Shown: piece after piece, positions 1 to 11,517 of the stretch
Layout of the letters: each line of letters starts with the position of its first letter
Numbering within the stretch: position 1 is the first letter of the stretch
Assembly: GCA_001970955.1 (NCBI GenBank)
Contig: MPUH01000157.1
Coordinates: forward strand, 1 to 64,000
Reading direction: 5' to 3'
From: Stentor coeruleus
Taxonomy: Eukaryota; Ciliophora; Heterotrichea; Heterotrichida; Stentoridae
DNA: 64,000 nt
Translations under genes and position numbers: made by a program
Notes under the pieces: model-generated
The model's database searches: none
Seen by the model: the letters and a program-made list of their open reading frames with translations, nothing else
What the model was told of the DNA's origin: nothing

Positions 1-49
1 CTTTGATCATTCCCTTTTTTTGCAAAGTTTGAATTTCCTTTTTTGTTTA

Positions 50-533
50 AGTATTCACATGGGTTTCTTCTTTGCTTTTTTGTTCAGTTAACAGTATCTC
101 TACTCTTTCTCTTTGAGCGCTTTTGTATTGTGCATCGAATTTTAAGGTGTTTAATTCACATGCTATTTTAGTTATTAAGCACTCAAGCGTTAACTGAGTT
201 TTGCAATATAGAAGTGTAGTTTGGACTTGCCTACTTATAACAAGTTTAGAATTGACTTATAAAAGAAAAAGTTAAAGTAGAGAGATAATTAGATTGGCAG
301 GTTATAATCTCATCCGCTCTAGGTTTGAGAGTCCTGCGACCTCTTTCTTTCAGCTAATTCGGGATGGTGTACCACTCATCATCTTTAATAATCTGCTTGT
401 TAACTTTTCCCAGTAGTTCTTTAGAGTTTCTTTTTTTGAGAATGAGTATAGCTGAGGCAAGTCTTGTGTTTATTTTGTTTTTCCTTGTGAAGCCTAGTTT
501 TTTAACGCATGTTTTAAAAAAGAGAATCAAGGC
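50..533 (-). pseudogene. Decayed coding sequence of an unidentified protein family (copy 1)
   Basis: On the minus strand, 533 to 249 reads as protein with one in-frame TAG. A second frame, 256 to 50, carries on as a 69-codon open, coiled-coil-like stretch that ends at a TAA and resumes toward the window edge. The motif NTRLASAILILKKRNSKE (417-470) and a Trp/Lys-Glu-Arg motif (324-380) recur, at nearly the same spacing, at 52.6-52.8 kb. Many of the differences between the two copies are synonymous, so this was once protein under selection. I see no ATG for it, and no 15-base intron joins the two frames. I do not recognise the family. The sequence may continue beyond the left edge of the window. 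Confidence 0.55.
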
Positions 534-2798
534 CTAAAAGTAATAGGATGATATACGAATTGAATATATTTTTGTGATAATCAAAGTTAATTTGTGCATC
601 TTTGGAATTGCTTTGATTCATGAATCTTTATCATGTTTCTAAGATATTTTCGTAGTTGCTAATGATTCTAGGTCTTTCTAAAGGATTTCTATCACCTTTA
701 AAAAAATTATTTTATGTAAATTAGTTTAAATATTATTTGACGAATTGGATTGACTCTAAGTAAAATTATCATAATTTATTTTATAATAAAAACCCTGAAA
801 TTGTAGGTGTAGTATTAAGAGTTTAAATTTTTTTTGATTTCCAGAATCTAAAAGATTAGATTTTTTCAAATATATATAAATATATGAATATATAAAAGCT
901 ATTCACTTCAGTAATCTAAACCTGTTAATATATTAAGGAAAGTTCACTAAAACTACAGCTAAAATCTCAATAAAAATAATCTTATCTCCGAAATGAAAAT
1001 TCATATTTTCTATTTCAAAGAAAAACTTTCTCTAAGAAGTAAAGAATATTTTTTCTAAAAATTTCTAATATAGTCATTCATTTAGAAAACTTTGAGGATT
1101 TTATTTTTATAATCAAATTCTGGAATTTAAGTGATGAATATTATTTTACAAGCTGGAAAATAATCTCAGTGGTTTATATATTAAATAAAATAGCCTATAT
1201 TATTAAAAAAATCATACTATGAAGCATCAAAAAATTTAGACTACCTTAAAATTCTAATTTGGACAAATGCTAACGTTTATATAAGATTAGAATTTTTCCC
1301 ATACTTAAAAGAGTAAAAAGCATATTATTTAAATAAGCTATTGATACTTACTTTATGTCTAAATTTATCCTCATCCAGAAATTGACCATAACTTCAATGC
1401 TAAAACTAAAATAGTTTTTTGATATTCGCTAAGATATTTGAAGATGAAAAGCTTTGTTTGGTTTCTGAATTTGTAAAATCAGACTTATTTCTTCAATTTT
1501 TATTATATTCATAATCATCACTCATAAAACTTTTCGTCCTGACAGTGTTAAATTAAGACAAATAAATTTTTTAAATCAATTCTAATATGAAATGATCTTA
1601 TTTTATTCCTGAAACTTTATTCAGCTTTGCTTAATTAAGTTATATTATTATATAGCCTTATATTTATTTTTGTATATAAAGGCAAAGCATCTTTACTAGG
1701 AACTTTGAAATTGTTTTCTCATGTCTTCAGAAATCTGTATTTAGAATTCTTTAATGATATTTACTGAGTATATATTAAAAAAAGATCCTGGGAGGGATCC
1801 TTTAGCATGTACCTAAGCTAAATTTTTCCGAAAAATGAAGTATCTATTATGAGTTTCTGATAATTTTATTTTATGCAGAAAATCAAACGAGGATTCCATC
1901 AGAAAATAAAAAGATAATCCTTGTTCACTCAGCATTATGCTTTTAATACTTTTTGCTCTAAGCTTAGTTAATTTTCCAATATCACACTATGCAAGATTAA
2001 AAAATGGAACTTAATAAAGGAAGATTTGAAGTTTGGCATTGTGATTTATACAAATATTAGTATTTTGTTAAAGCAATCGAGTTCTTTTTGATTTAACCTG
2101 ACTAAAACAAAATAATTCTTTTTTCAAGCCTAATTGAAAAATATAGAATAAATGAAGAGGAAGATAAAATAAAGAAGAGATTAAGATAGATAGGAGTAGA
2201 TATTATAGAAAGTATATTTTTTGCTGTCTTATTATGTGCTGCTATACTAATTTGCTATTCGTTTTCATTTTCTTTTTTTGGAATCATTATTTTATATCTA
2301 AGCTTTAGGATACTTTACAAAGTTTATCAAGCATGAGTATATTAGTTTTATACATTTATAGAATGGCATAAGCCTTAAGTATCATATGCTCTAGAAAAGG
2401 TAAATTTTTAGAATAAATTGTTCAAAGGTATTTATTTCAGACTAGAACATCTGTTTTAAGAATAAAAGTACTTTTAGAATAAATATATAATCTTTGTTGC
2501 ATTACCTTTAATACTTAATAAGGTTTGATTGTAATCAAAGTGCATATTTATATTTTTACTTTAAATAAAGAAATTAAATATGAATAACTTAAGTATATTT
2601 TTTTTGCATTGCGTAATAATTCAACACCAAAAGCTGTCTGAATATTATTTGTGGTGCCAGGTATATTTTTTTGTCAGAAATAGTTTGGAATCATTTATAA
2701 AATAACTAGTTTTGCACTAACAAAAATCGCTATTGATAAAACTATTAAAAATTGTTTAAAGCCATGGAAATTAACTTGGAATATAGACCATTATAAAA
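534..2798. other. AT-rich intergenic stretch
   Basis: No convincing gene, tRNA or repeat array is visible over about 2.3 kb. A small imperfect hairpin lies at about 1780-1802 (GATCC paired with GGATC). Stops are dense in all frames. Decayed coding sequence may be present but I cannot support it. Confidence 0.5.
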
Positions 2799-3521
2799 AT
2801 GAAAGAGTCAAAGGGCTGCTTAAGCAATGCCTTGGAAGAAACTAGAAAATTTCTTGGTTACTCCTCAAATGAAATTCATGAAGAAAGCTCCAATGAATCT
2901 GATTTGCTCCTTGAAAAATCGATTTCACAATATTTAGCGCCTAGATTTGAAAGTGAGCATTCCTACTCCCTTCCTGGTTTAGTGAAAATGCCTAAAAAAG
3001 AATCAGAAAATTATATAGAAATGCCAAATCCTTGCAAAAATAAAAATTTAGTTCTATTAAAAAATGAAGAAATTATAAACTACTTTTGCCATGGATTTTT
3101 AAATCAGCCTTATAGTTTAAGCCTATTAGAAGAGCCTGATCATGTTGTTTATAAGAATAAAACCTTTTCTTTAAAAGCTGATATTGTAGATGCTTTGAAT
3201 AATAAAATCATTTTAAAGCAACCACTTTTATTTACAGTCTTATTATTAAAAGCTGCAAATCCGATTCAGATTGTTGAGCTTACAAAGTTCAAAGAAAAAA
3301 TTATAACAGGAACAGCCATCTGTGAGATAAATAACACTGTTTATTTCAAAAAATTGATCATAAAAGAGGTTTCATCATATCAACCTTTTGGAATTTTCAC
3401 TTTAGTCATACTTCCAGATGATGTTAAACTAATAAAACCTTTAGTTGTAGGAAGTTTGAAAGTGAAATCTAGAAAATCCAAACTTTGGAAACTTAAGAAA
3501 AAGTTCAAATCAAACGAATAA
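2799..3521 (+). CDS. Uncharacterised protein, 240 aa, possible beta-sandwich C-terminal half
   Basis: ATG start in an uninterrupted frame. The first half is acidic and polar, typical of a disordered region. From about residue 115 the protein alternates short hydrophobic strands with polar turns, including TGTAICEINNTVYFKKLIIK, which suggests a beta-sandwich. The last 20 residues are very rich in Lys/Arg and could bind nucleic acid or act as a nuclear signal. The strand pattern loosely resembles transcription-factor beta-sandwiches (velvet or CBP60 type), but no diagnostic residues support this and I do not assign a family. It is isolated between two gene-poor regions, with no close neighbour. 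Confidence 0.6.
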   Translation: MKESKGCLSNALEETRKFLGYSSNEIHEESSNESDLLLEKSISQYLAPRFESEHSYSLPGLVKMPKKESENYIEMPNPCKNKNLVLLKNEEIINYFCHGFLNQPYSLSLLEEPDHVVYKNKTFSLKADIVDALNNKIILKQPLLFTVLLLKAANPIQIVELTKFKEKIITGTAICEINNTVYFKKLIIKEVSSYQPFGIFTLVILPDDVKLIKPLVVGSLKVKSRKSKLWKLKKKFKSNE

Positions 3522-5187
3522 TTTAGTTTTAGATATAGAAATGGTTTTCTCAATTAAATGAGGTATTTAGTTAATTTAAATCATTTATTTTAGAATTTTC
3601 AATAATTTTAGCATATGCTTCAATCTTTTTATCAAATTATTTTTTCTGCTTTTTTTTCTGTCAGAATTTGATTTTAAACTTCAAAGAGAGAATGTAAAAG
3701 TTTACTTTAAGTTTTAAATAATAGCTTTTATTACTATCTCACTTGATTTGATATTATTGTAGGCTCTCCTGTTGAGCATCCACTGATTTGGTCAGGAAAA
3801 TTTCGAAATGCCTGATTGAAATTTTTGACCTAAAGAAAAATTGATTTTTTCCATGTGATTTCTCTTCAAAAGGCTATTATATATTCAGTCTATAGTTTTC
3901 TTAACTACTATTTCAAGGTTCTGAAGGATTACTATATTTTGAAAAAAAATTTCGAGAGCCTGTCTTGCATTCAAAACCATAATTATTTATAAGAAATGAT
4001 ACCCCCTGTTTGGCTTTGCTATATCCACTAGCTTTTATCTATGTTTCATTTTTTAGGCCAAGGTCGGGAAAAAAATATCTTTGCTATTTTGTGTCTTCCA
4101 TATTTTTTTTTGTACTGAATATAAGAATAAGTAGTATAAAAGTCATCAATTAGAGCCTCATTCGCAAATTTTAGTTAAATAGATATTTATAATTTTACTT
4201 ATACTATAATCTGTATTTTATTCGGCAAAAATATGCTTATAATGCTTGATATCAAGTAGTATTATCAGATTCCAAGTTGATTTTTCTAAATAATTAATAA
4301 GCATCTTCTTCTGAACCTTTTTCTTCTTCATTTTTATATAATAAATTTTACCTTTTTACTCCGAAAAATTTTTCGAATATAGCTTAAGGATGCTTCCATT
4401 GAACCTAAAAATTTTCAATCCTCTTGGGCATTGTTTTCCAAGTAATTATCTGATTTTTTACTTTAATCTATTAAGAAAAAAATATTTTCAATTTTTTATG
4501 CAAGCTACAGAGTTCATTTAACATAAAATTCGTCAGTTTAAGCAGGATACTATATCCTACCACCTGAATGAATTACACTTTTAGGGTACACTGAGAAAAG
4601 TCGATTATTTAAATTTTGTGTGTGAGGCCAAAATTAAAAGTTGCTTACCACAAAGAATCAGACCTAGATATTTTGGGGTAATATTAAGTCTTACGAATTG
4701 TTTCTTATATATGAATATCGGTCTGAAAAGAAACCTTTAAGATAACTTTTTTGTTCTTTTTCTGCCGAAATTTTTTTTTTGATTAAAAGATGTGCTAAAC
4801 AAAGAAATAAAGGACTTTTCAAGCTTTAAACCTCATTTTATCTTCGAAACCAAGAAAAAAACATCAAGAAATCATCAGATAACAAAATTCAAAAAAAAGA
4901 AGTCGAGATTGGCAAAATTGAAGATAAAAAAGGTTTTGTTACATGGTCTCGATATGTATTTTCTAATTTCTTTTGATAAATTGATCTGCCTCTGAAAGGA
5001 AAAACACTTTTTAGTAAGAGGCCTAAAAAAAAGAACATTGGAACATATATATTATAATATATACCCCAGCCTGGATTTTTCAATTAGCTCAATTGAAGAA
5101 CATTTATGTAAAAATTTACAAATCGCGGGGACGATTTTTTGACTCCCTACAATATAAAAGACTCCCTCTTGACAAAGAAAATATCGA
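3522..5187. other. Intergenic stretch with possible but unproven coding remnants
   Basis: The minus strand from 4680 to 3725 gives a protein-like single frame with many TAA/TAG codons. The number of stops matches chance for this base composition, so I do not call a gene. The bases just before 5188 should carry the promoter of the giant gene that follows; no clear motif is visible. Confidence 0.4.
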
Positions 5188-8100
5188 ATGATTTTAGCAC
5201 TTACTTTTCTAAGTGTTGTATATGGACAAGTTTTACTTAAATTTGATGAAATGATGAGTCCTGTAGATATCTCCTGGCCTACGGCTTGGGTTTCTGCAAT
5301 TGCAACTCCTTCATCCAACCATATTGGGACAGCCACCGTAACAGTTAGTTGTAAGGTTCCAATTGACCTTGAGAGCGATGCTTACGCTGTATTATCTATT
5401 CCTGGCTTTACTGATGCCACAGATACTCTTGGAGCTGCATCAAATGCAGACGAAGATATTAGCTTCACTTTTACTTGTAGTTTTGATACTGCTGACACTT
5501 ATGGACCTATTTCACTTGTCATAAGACAGTCAGTAAATGGACAGATTCTTGCAGCTAGTAATAATATTGGATCAATTGCAATAATTGGAGAAGAGCCTAC
5601 CTCTACTGATTCACTCACCGTTTCTTTTGTCACAGCAAGCCGCGCTATTTCTGATGATGCAACTCTGAAATTCCAATTCACTCTTGGTGCGAGCGAACGG
5701 CTAGAAAGATATGACTACTTTGTTCTTTACCTTGACGATTCTTTTGATTTTTCAGATGGAGAAATTATTTGGGATTCAACTGCAGATGATTATGAATTAT
5801 TTTGCAATATGACTATTGATACAAGTTCTAGTGGAATAATTACTATTTATGGATTACTAAATGAAGTGCACGCTGCTGCTACTGTTGTATTTTCAATTAG
5901 TGGCTTCTCTAACCCAATAACATCAAGATCTGCAAGCACATATTCATGGGAAATTGAAGTTTGGAGATTTGGAACACCAACACTAATAAAGATTGTTGAA
6001 GGCTCTGGCCCCGCTGATGCCATTGATCCAGGAACTATGAGTGACGGACAATGGAGTCTTGTTAACAATTATGTAAGTGGAATATATGTAGGCCTTACTG
6101 CTTTTACTAAACTTAGCTTTAAACCAGGCAATGATATTCCTGTAACTGGTAGTGTTGTCATAACATTTGCAACAGGATCAACCATAAATGCTAAAGCTTA
6201 TACTTCATCAAGCAAGCAAGCACTCACAACTGTTGATGATTCAAATCCAGCATATATTTGGGCTGAAACTAGTCAATCAGGTGCTTCATTAACTTGTACT
6301 GTTGGCTCAGCAACAGAAGCAACTTGCACAGTAGCTGGAGCAACTATTGCAGGCGGACAAACAATAACTGTTTATAACCTAGTTACATTTACAGCAACTA
6401 CTTCTGTTTCAACCATAGTCAGCAAATTCACTGTCTCTCAAGAAAGCGCTTTGAAAACAATTGATAGTTATAGTGCTTCAACAGCAACAACGAAAACATT
6501 ATGTACAACTTGTACAGACCTTTACACTGATGTTGTAGCTTACTTTTCTCAAGTTGGTGCAAGCTCTGAAACTGTTAAAAGTGAGGCAGGTAGCTCAGAC
6601 TCATTCGGGTTAGTAGTTTCAGTTAAAGCGCCAACTACTTTAACAGCTTCAGCTGATAGCATTGTGATAAGTTTCCCGTTTTTGAAAGCAGATTCTGCGG
6701 ATTTGACTAATATCGATATGGGAAGCTCATGTGCTTTAGCCAAATCTTCAACTGTTAATGCCATTTATGGTGGCAATAACTATGCAACTGGTTCAGCTTT
6801 AACCGATGGGCTTGACTGCGGGAGTGCAAGTCTCTCATATACTTTTCAGACTGATGTAACAGGAAGTACTTATTTCACCTATTATTTTACTTCAGCAGCT
6901 GCAGGTACTAAAGTATACTTCCCGTATACCCCAATACAAAAGAAATCAATGAAAGAATTGGTTGTAAAAGTTGTACATGGAACTACCATGAACTATTACC
7001 GTTCTGTTCCACTTTATTTATCGAAAAACACTAATTTGTCACCAGTATTCACCCCATTCTGTCCTGAATATGCGATTCCAGGTCTTCCTGCAACTATTGG
7101 CTTTACACCTCCATATACTTTTAGTGAAACTGGTTACTCACTAAAAGTAAACTTCGCGTTTTCCCATACAGATGCTTCAGCTGTCACTAATAATCTTGGT
7201 AGCGGTCTTACTTCAGGTGCAACTTATCCTTCTAGTAACAATGATTTAACATTCACTCTTGGCACAAAATCCGTTTCATACACCACAACAACTTTTGCTT
7301 CCCTAAGCCCGGTATCTGCTAAGATTCCATTTCCTTCAATGGTAACTGGAACTTATACAATAACAGCTTCTATAATTTTGATTGGCGGCTCAGAAGACTT
7401 GGAAATTGCTTTAGACTCAGAAACTTTAGATGCTACAGTAGGAGCTCCAGAAGCTGTGTCTACAGTAGATGGAATCTTTAGTCAATCAGCTACATACGAA
7501 ACCACAATTGATACAACTGGATATGATAATCAAGTGGATGACCAAAATACTGCAAATGTTGATGAGTCTAAAACAGTGGACGATGATTGGAACATAAGAG
7601 TAGCATTTGCTACAACTCCAGGCTACGAATTTGGTTCTACAAATTCAGTTGATGGTGAAAGCATAACTTTCTCAACCTTCACATCAACTGATTCTTCATT
7701 TACCTATAATGTTGGATATAAAGATTCAACACCTGTTACTGATGAAGCTGCAGCTGCTGCTATTTCTTTTACTGCAATTTCACCATGGTTTGATGATACT
7801 TCAGCTACTGCCTACTTTGCATACGGATTAACGGGTACAGCTGCATGCAAAGCCGCTAAATCATGGTCAACAGATTTAACAGCCGGAACATTAACTAATC
7901 CAGTTTATGCACCACAAACAGCAAATGCTTTTACCTTTGATAGTCCCAGATCCGATATATCTCTAACTCTTTCATATGCAGCTACTATTTATGCAGGCGA
8001 CAAAGTTACTGTTGCCTATTCAAGTGATAAATTCACCCTTGATGCTGACAGTGATTGGAATATAAGAGTTGGAAGTGAAGACCTTGCCTGCACATATGCT

Positions 8101-11100
8101 TCAGGTACATGCACTTCAGATGTATTAACTGCTGACCAGGCTGCTGGAAATATTGTTATAACTATTACTGGTCTTATTAAACCTTATATAGGATCAGGTG
8201 ATACTGAAACAACAACACCTTTTACAGCTGTCTCAGTGTTACATGGAACTTATAATATTTATACTTGGAGCAGTACAGGTGTTCTTCTTATGTCAACAAC
8301 CTTCACTCATCAAGCTTATGCTTCAGTATTTTCAGAACTTACTGAAGTAAGTGTATTCCCTGACACAGCTGGAGCAGAATTAGTTTACTTCTTTATTTCT
8401 TTCAAACCTAATGTTGATCTCCCTGTCGGAACTATTATTACTATATCAGGTGAAACTTTTGAGGATGATGCAGAATTAACAAAAGATAATACTTGGTGCA
8501 ATTACGGTTTTAGTTCAGCCGAAGTTGATAGTGGCAATCTTATCATAACTACAAATGTTGAAATTGGTGCTGATGATGAAATATCCATTATTAAAGATTT
8601 AGCATTTACCCTTGGAGCTAAAGGAACAAGTTCTGTATTCAAGATATTTGCAGATTATACTTATAATGATCACGAATATCCACTTGTTGATGACACTTCT
8701 GTAACAACTGATCACACCTATGAGATTTTAGAAGCTCCAACTGCCACAGCTTCAGGCTTTACAGTTGAGCCAGAAATAACCAATATGGGCTTTGACTGTG
8801 CTTATTACTTTAATTTCACTATTAGTGTTGCCACAGAAGCTGAATGGTCATATTGTTTTGATGCCTCATCAGAATACAATTCTCATCCAGGTGAAACAGT
8901 AACATTTGAGGGCTTTGAAACTACTCATTTCCTATTAGCTTGGAGCGATTTATATCAAGATGTTTATTGTACAACTGACCATTGGCTTGTATGCTGTTCA
9001 GGATTACCTTCAGTCGAAGCTAATACTGAAATTTCAATTGGAATGTTTTTGGCTAACCCATCTGAAGCAAGTGCAACTTGGAATCTTTATGTTGTTGACA
9101 GTGATATGAATCTTGTTGTTGATCCTGAATATGATGGTGATGTTACTTTTACTGATATCCCAGCAAACTCTGTAAATGCTTACTTTGCTTCTTTGGATTA
9201 TGTTGATGAATTCCATTTAGTTTCTGATCTCATACTTGAAACCTACATTTCTGCTTCATTTGATGCTTCAACTTACATTTATGTCAACTTCCCATATCCT
9301 TTCAATCTTGATGTTGATAACCCAGTGGCAATTGAAGGTTATGCTCATTATGATGAAGATGATGATGCTACGGACTTTGCAACTGGACCATTTGTTACTT
9401 CAATGAATATAGTAGAAATCCCTATTGTTGCTGCTAAAGATTTTGATGATAGCTATTGGACAACTTTCACTTTTAATAACATTGTTATCCCAGATCATTC
9501 ACTTTCAAGAACTCCTTACGAACCTGAAGAAATTGATATTTATGAAAAATGGACTGGAAAATTCGATTTTATGATCATTGAATCTTTAAATAATGATGGT
9601 TCATGCACAGTATCAGGTCAAAGCTACGCACACTTAAACGCTGCATATACAGGGTTCACTCCTGAGGATTATCTTAATATTATTGTTAATGGAGGAGACA
9701 GTATTATTATTAAGCCTGGTGCTTACTCTAATCTCTTTGAAATCAATGTTGAAGGTGATTTTGAAGCTAACTCAGTAACTCTTACCCCATCTTCAGTCAC
9801 TGATAATACTTTGTATTTCGATTCTGTGGATTATTATCTAGATTCACTTTATCCTTGGGACTATTTTAGCGTTGGTGCATCCTCAGATACTTATGAAGGA
9901 TATTATTACATTCAATGGGATATTAAAGAAGATCCCTTTGTTTCAGGAGATAATCAATACAGACCACCAAAGAAAACTAAAGTTCAAGTATACCTTGGAG
10001 ATCCTTATACTATCATATTAGAAAAAGATTTAGTTGTTCCTGCTAACTATTATAGTTTCCCATTCGGAATTGCACTTCCATTTGTAACTCCTTTCTCAGG
10101 TATCAGTATTGAATTCATTCCAGATGAATATGAAAATATTACTATTGAATTCGAACCTAGCACTGTTGTATTTGAAGCTGGAGATTACTTGGCATATTTC
10201 AGCATTTATTGTGAAAACTGTGTAGATGGTCAAGAATATACATTTACTTACTCATTAACAGGAGATGATGCAGGAACATTCGAGATTGACCCAGATGGAT
10301 CATTCACAGTTGGAAATTATGCTGATGCACCTGCAGTTGCTTCAGTTTATCTTAATATTATCAGTTCAACTGAAGCTGATGTTACAATTAAGACAGATAC
10401 AGATGCTGTAGTTTGTTGGGCTCTTCTTAGTCAAAGCTTATATGATACAATGCCTGAACTATGGAGTCAAGATGGTATTGAAGCTAATGCTATGCCTTTG
10501 ATTTATAATGAAACCTCTGATTCTTTATCTCTTGATGAACAGATTAGTCAATATATTCTTGAAGTTAGTGATTTAGATCAAGATGGATATACATGGGATC
10601 AGTTTTCTAGAGCTGTTTTGTTGTATGCTGAGTTTACTTACTTTGCTGATATTCAGTTTGTATCTGCTACAACTGAGGAATACTCGCTAAATACATTTGG
10701 TGTTCTCGCTGCTCAAACTAATTATATCGTTGCTGCCTATGTTGATAACTTTTCAGGAAGCGACCCAGTCTTTGTTAGCGCCTCAGGTACAACTGATAAC
10801 CTCCCTGCTCCTGCAAGAATTACAGTTAGCTATGACTCAACTGCTGCTCTCGATTTAACTAAAATAAATTCATCATTCTGTTCATCCTACAAGGCTGATT
10901 GCAGAAGATTCAAATCAACTCAAAAAGCTACAAGAATGTTAGCAGGTTATGAATCCACAACAACATTTGAACCAAGTGCTTTAAGTGCTGCTTCACCAAG
11001 CGAAGTTGCTAAAGCAAACTCAGGAGCATTAGAAAGTTCATTAACAGCAGCTGGATTTACAGTTCTTTCAATCTCTGACCCAGTTGATTTAACTGCTGAT

Positions 11101-11517
11101 GATTATGATACCCCAGGCTTTGAAAATGAAGTATGGGAAGATGATGAAGTTAGTTTTGTTACAGTTGACTTTGCTGTTACTTCTGATGGTATAGTTTGTT
11201 GCCAATATGAATTTGAAGGAAATGGCACTATTACTTCATATGATGTAATTCTTGGTATTTCATCTGAAGGAGAAGATGTTAGTGACAATAATGTATGTGA
11301 ATTGACTATAGCAGGACAGAACTTTACTTATTCACATAACTTTACTACTGATGAGGAATATGGTGATTACACTTTCTACTGTGCAGTATGCAATGATTAT
11401 CCAGTCGTCCCTGAGTGCTCAGAACAACTCCTTTCGTATACTTTTACTTGGACTAACGAGACCTCAAGTTATGCCTCAATATTGGCATTCGCAGCTTTAA
11501 TAGCTTATTTAGTTTAA
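5188..11517 (+). CDS. Giant secreted or GPI-anchored surface protein, 2109 aa
   Basis: One uninterrupted 6.3 kb frame without introns. The ATG gives a clear signal peptide (MILALTFLSVVYG). The C-terminus ends in a hydrophobic tail after NETSS (about residues 2094-2109) with no cytoplasmic segment, the pattern of a GPI-attachment signal. The body is rich in Thr, Ser, Asp and Ala, acidic and predicted beta-rich, with scattered Cys and several N-glycosylation sequons. DWNIRV recurs near residues 797 and 955, suggesting modules of about 155 residues. Base composition is less AT-rich and codon use smoother than in neighbouring genes, as expected for strong expression. Likely a cell-surface or matrix protein; no enzymatic domain is seen. 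Large GPI-anchored surface proteins are known in ciliates, but placing this one among them is inference. Confidence 0.85.
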   Translation: MILALTFLSVVYGQVLLKFDEMMSPVDISWPTAWVSAIATPSSNHIGTATVTVSCKVPIDLESDAYAVLSIPGFTDATDTLGAASNADEDISFTFTCSFDTADTYGPISLVIRQSVNGQILAASNNIGSIAIIGEEPTSTDSLTVSFVTASRAISDDATLKFQFTLGASERLERYDYFVLYLDDSFDFSDGEIIWDSTADDYELFCNMTIDTSSSGIITIYGLLNEVHAAATVVFSISGFSNPITSRSASTYSWEIEVWRFGTPTLIKIVEGSGPADAIDPGTMSDGQWSLVNNYVSGIYVGLTAFTKLSFKPGNDIPVTGSVVITFATGSTINAKAYTSSSKQALTTVDDSNPAYIWAETSQSGASLTCTVGSATEATCTVAGATIAGGQTITVYNLVTFTATTSVSTIVSKFTVSQESALKTIDSYSASTATTKTLCTTCTDLYTDVVAYFSQVGASSETVKSEAGSSDSFGLVVSVKAPTTLTASADSIVISFPFLKADSADLTNIDMGSSCALAKSSTVNAIYGGNNYATGSALTDGLDCGSASLSYTFQTDVTGSTYFTYYFTSAAAGTKVYFPYTPIQKKSMKELVVKVVHGTTMNYYRSVPLYLSKNTNLSPVFTPFCPEYAIPGLPATIGFTPPYTFSETGYSLKVNFAFSHTDASAVTNNLGSGLTSGATYPSSNNDLTFTLGTKSVSYTTTTFASLSPVSAKIPFPSMVTGTYTITASIILIGGSEDLEIALDSETLDATVGAPEAVSTVDGIFSQSATYETTIDTTGYDNQVDDQNTANVDESKTVDDDWNIRVAFATTPGYEFGSTNSVDGESITFSTFTSTDSSFTYNVGYKDSTPVTDEAAAAAISFTAISPWFDDTSATAYFAYGLTGTAACKAAKSWSTDLTAGTLTNPVYAPQTANAFTFDSPRSDISLTLSYAATIYAGDKVTVAYSSDKFTLDADSDWNIRVGSEDLACTYASGTCTSDVLTADQAAGNIVITITGLIKPYIGSGDTETTTPFTAVSVLHGTYNIYTWSSTGVLLMSTTFTHQAYASVFSELTEVSVFPDTAGAELVYFFISFKPNVDLPVGTIITISGETFEDDAELTKDNTWCNYGFSSAEVDSGNLIITTNVEIGADDEISIIKDLAFTLGAKGTSSVFKIFADYTYNDHEYPLVDDTSVTTDHTYEILEAPTATASGFTVEPEITNMGFDCAYYFNFTISVATEAEWSYCFDASSEYNSHPGETVTFEGFETTHFLLAWSDLYQDVYCTTDHWLVCCSGLPSVEANTEISIGMFLANPSEASATWNLYVVDSDMNLVVDPEYDGDVTFTDIPANSVNAYFASLDYVDEFHLVSDLILETYISASFDASTYIYVNFPYPFNLDVDNPVAIEGYAHYDEDDDATDFATGPFVTSMNIVEIPIVAAKDFDDSYWTTFTFNNIVIPDHSLSRTPYEPEEIDIYEKWTGKFDFMIIESLNNDGSCTVSGQSYAHLNAAYTGFTPEDYLNIIVNGGDSIIIKPGAYSNLFEINVEGDFEANSVTLTPSSVTDNTLYFDSVDYYLDSLYPWDYFSVGASSDTYEGYYYIQWDIKEDPFVSGDNQYRPPKKTKVQVYLGDPYTIILEKDLVVPANYYSFPFGIALPFVTPFSGISIEFIPDEYENITIEFEPSTVVFEAGDYLAYFSIYCENCVDGQEYTFTYSLTGDDAGTFEIDPDGSFTVGNYADAPAVASVYLNIISSTEADVTIKTDTDAVVCWALLSQSLYDTMPELWSQDGIEANAMPLIYNETSDSLSLDEQISQYILEVSDLDQDGYTWDQFSRAVLLYAEFTYFADIQFVSATTEEYSLNTFGVLAAQTNYIVAAYVDNFSGSDPVFVSASGTTDNLPAPARITVSYDSTAALDLTKINSSFCSSYKADCRRFKSTQKATRMLAGYESTTTFEPSALSAASPSEVAKANSGALESSLTAAGFTVLSISDPVDLTADDYDTPGFENEVWEDDEVSFVTVDFAVTSDGIVCCQYEFEGNGTITSYDVILGISSEGEDVSDNNVCELTIAGQNFTYSHNFTTDEEYGDYTFYCAVCNDYPVVPECSEQLLSYTFTWTNETSSYASILAFAALIAYLV

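Noticed and set aside
281-356. tRNA-like string with a 7-base end pairing
   Set aside because: Anticodon and T arms do not pair, and the same bases lie inside the decayed coding sequence shared with 52.6 kb.
3725-4680. Minus-strand frame of about 320 codons that is nearly open if TAA and TAG are read as glutamine
   Set aside because: I counted 14 TAA, 6 TAG and 3 TGA, about what chance predicts for this AT content. Genes in the window clearly use the standard code, and there is no second copy or recognised motif to support it.
4792-4995. 67-codon frame with a Lys-rich end resembling the tail of the 2799-3521 protein
   Set aside because: Similarity is limited to Lys/Leu-rich sequence that AT-rich DNA gives easily; no other part of the protein is found nearby.
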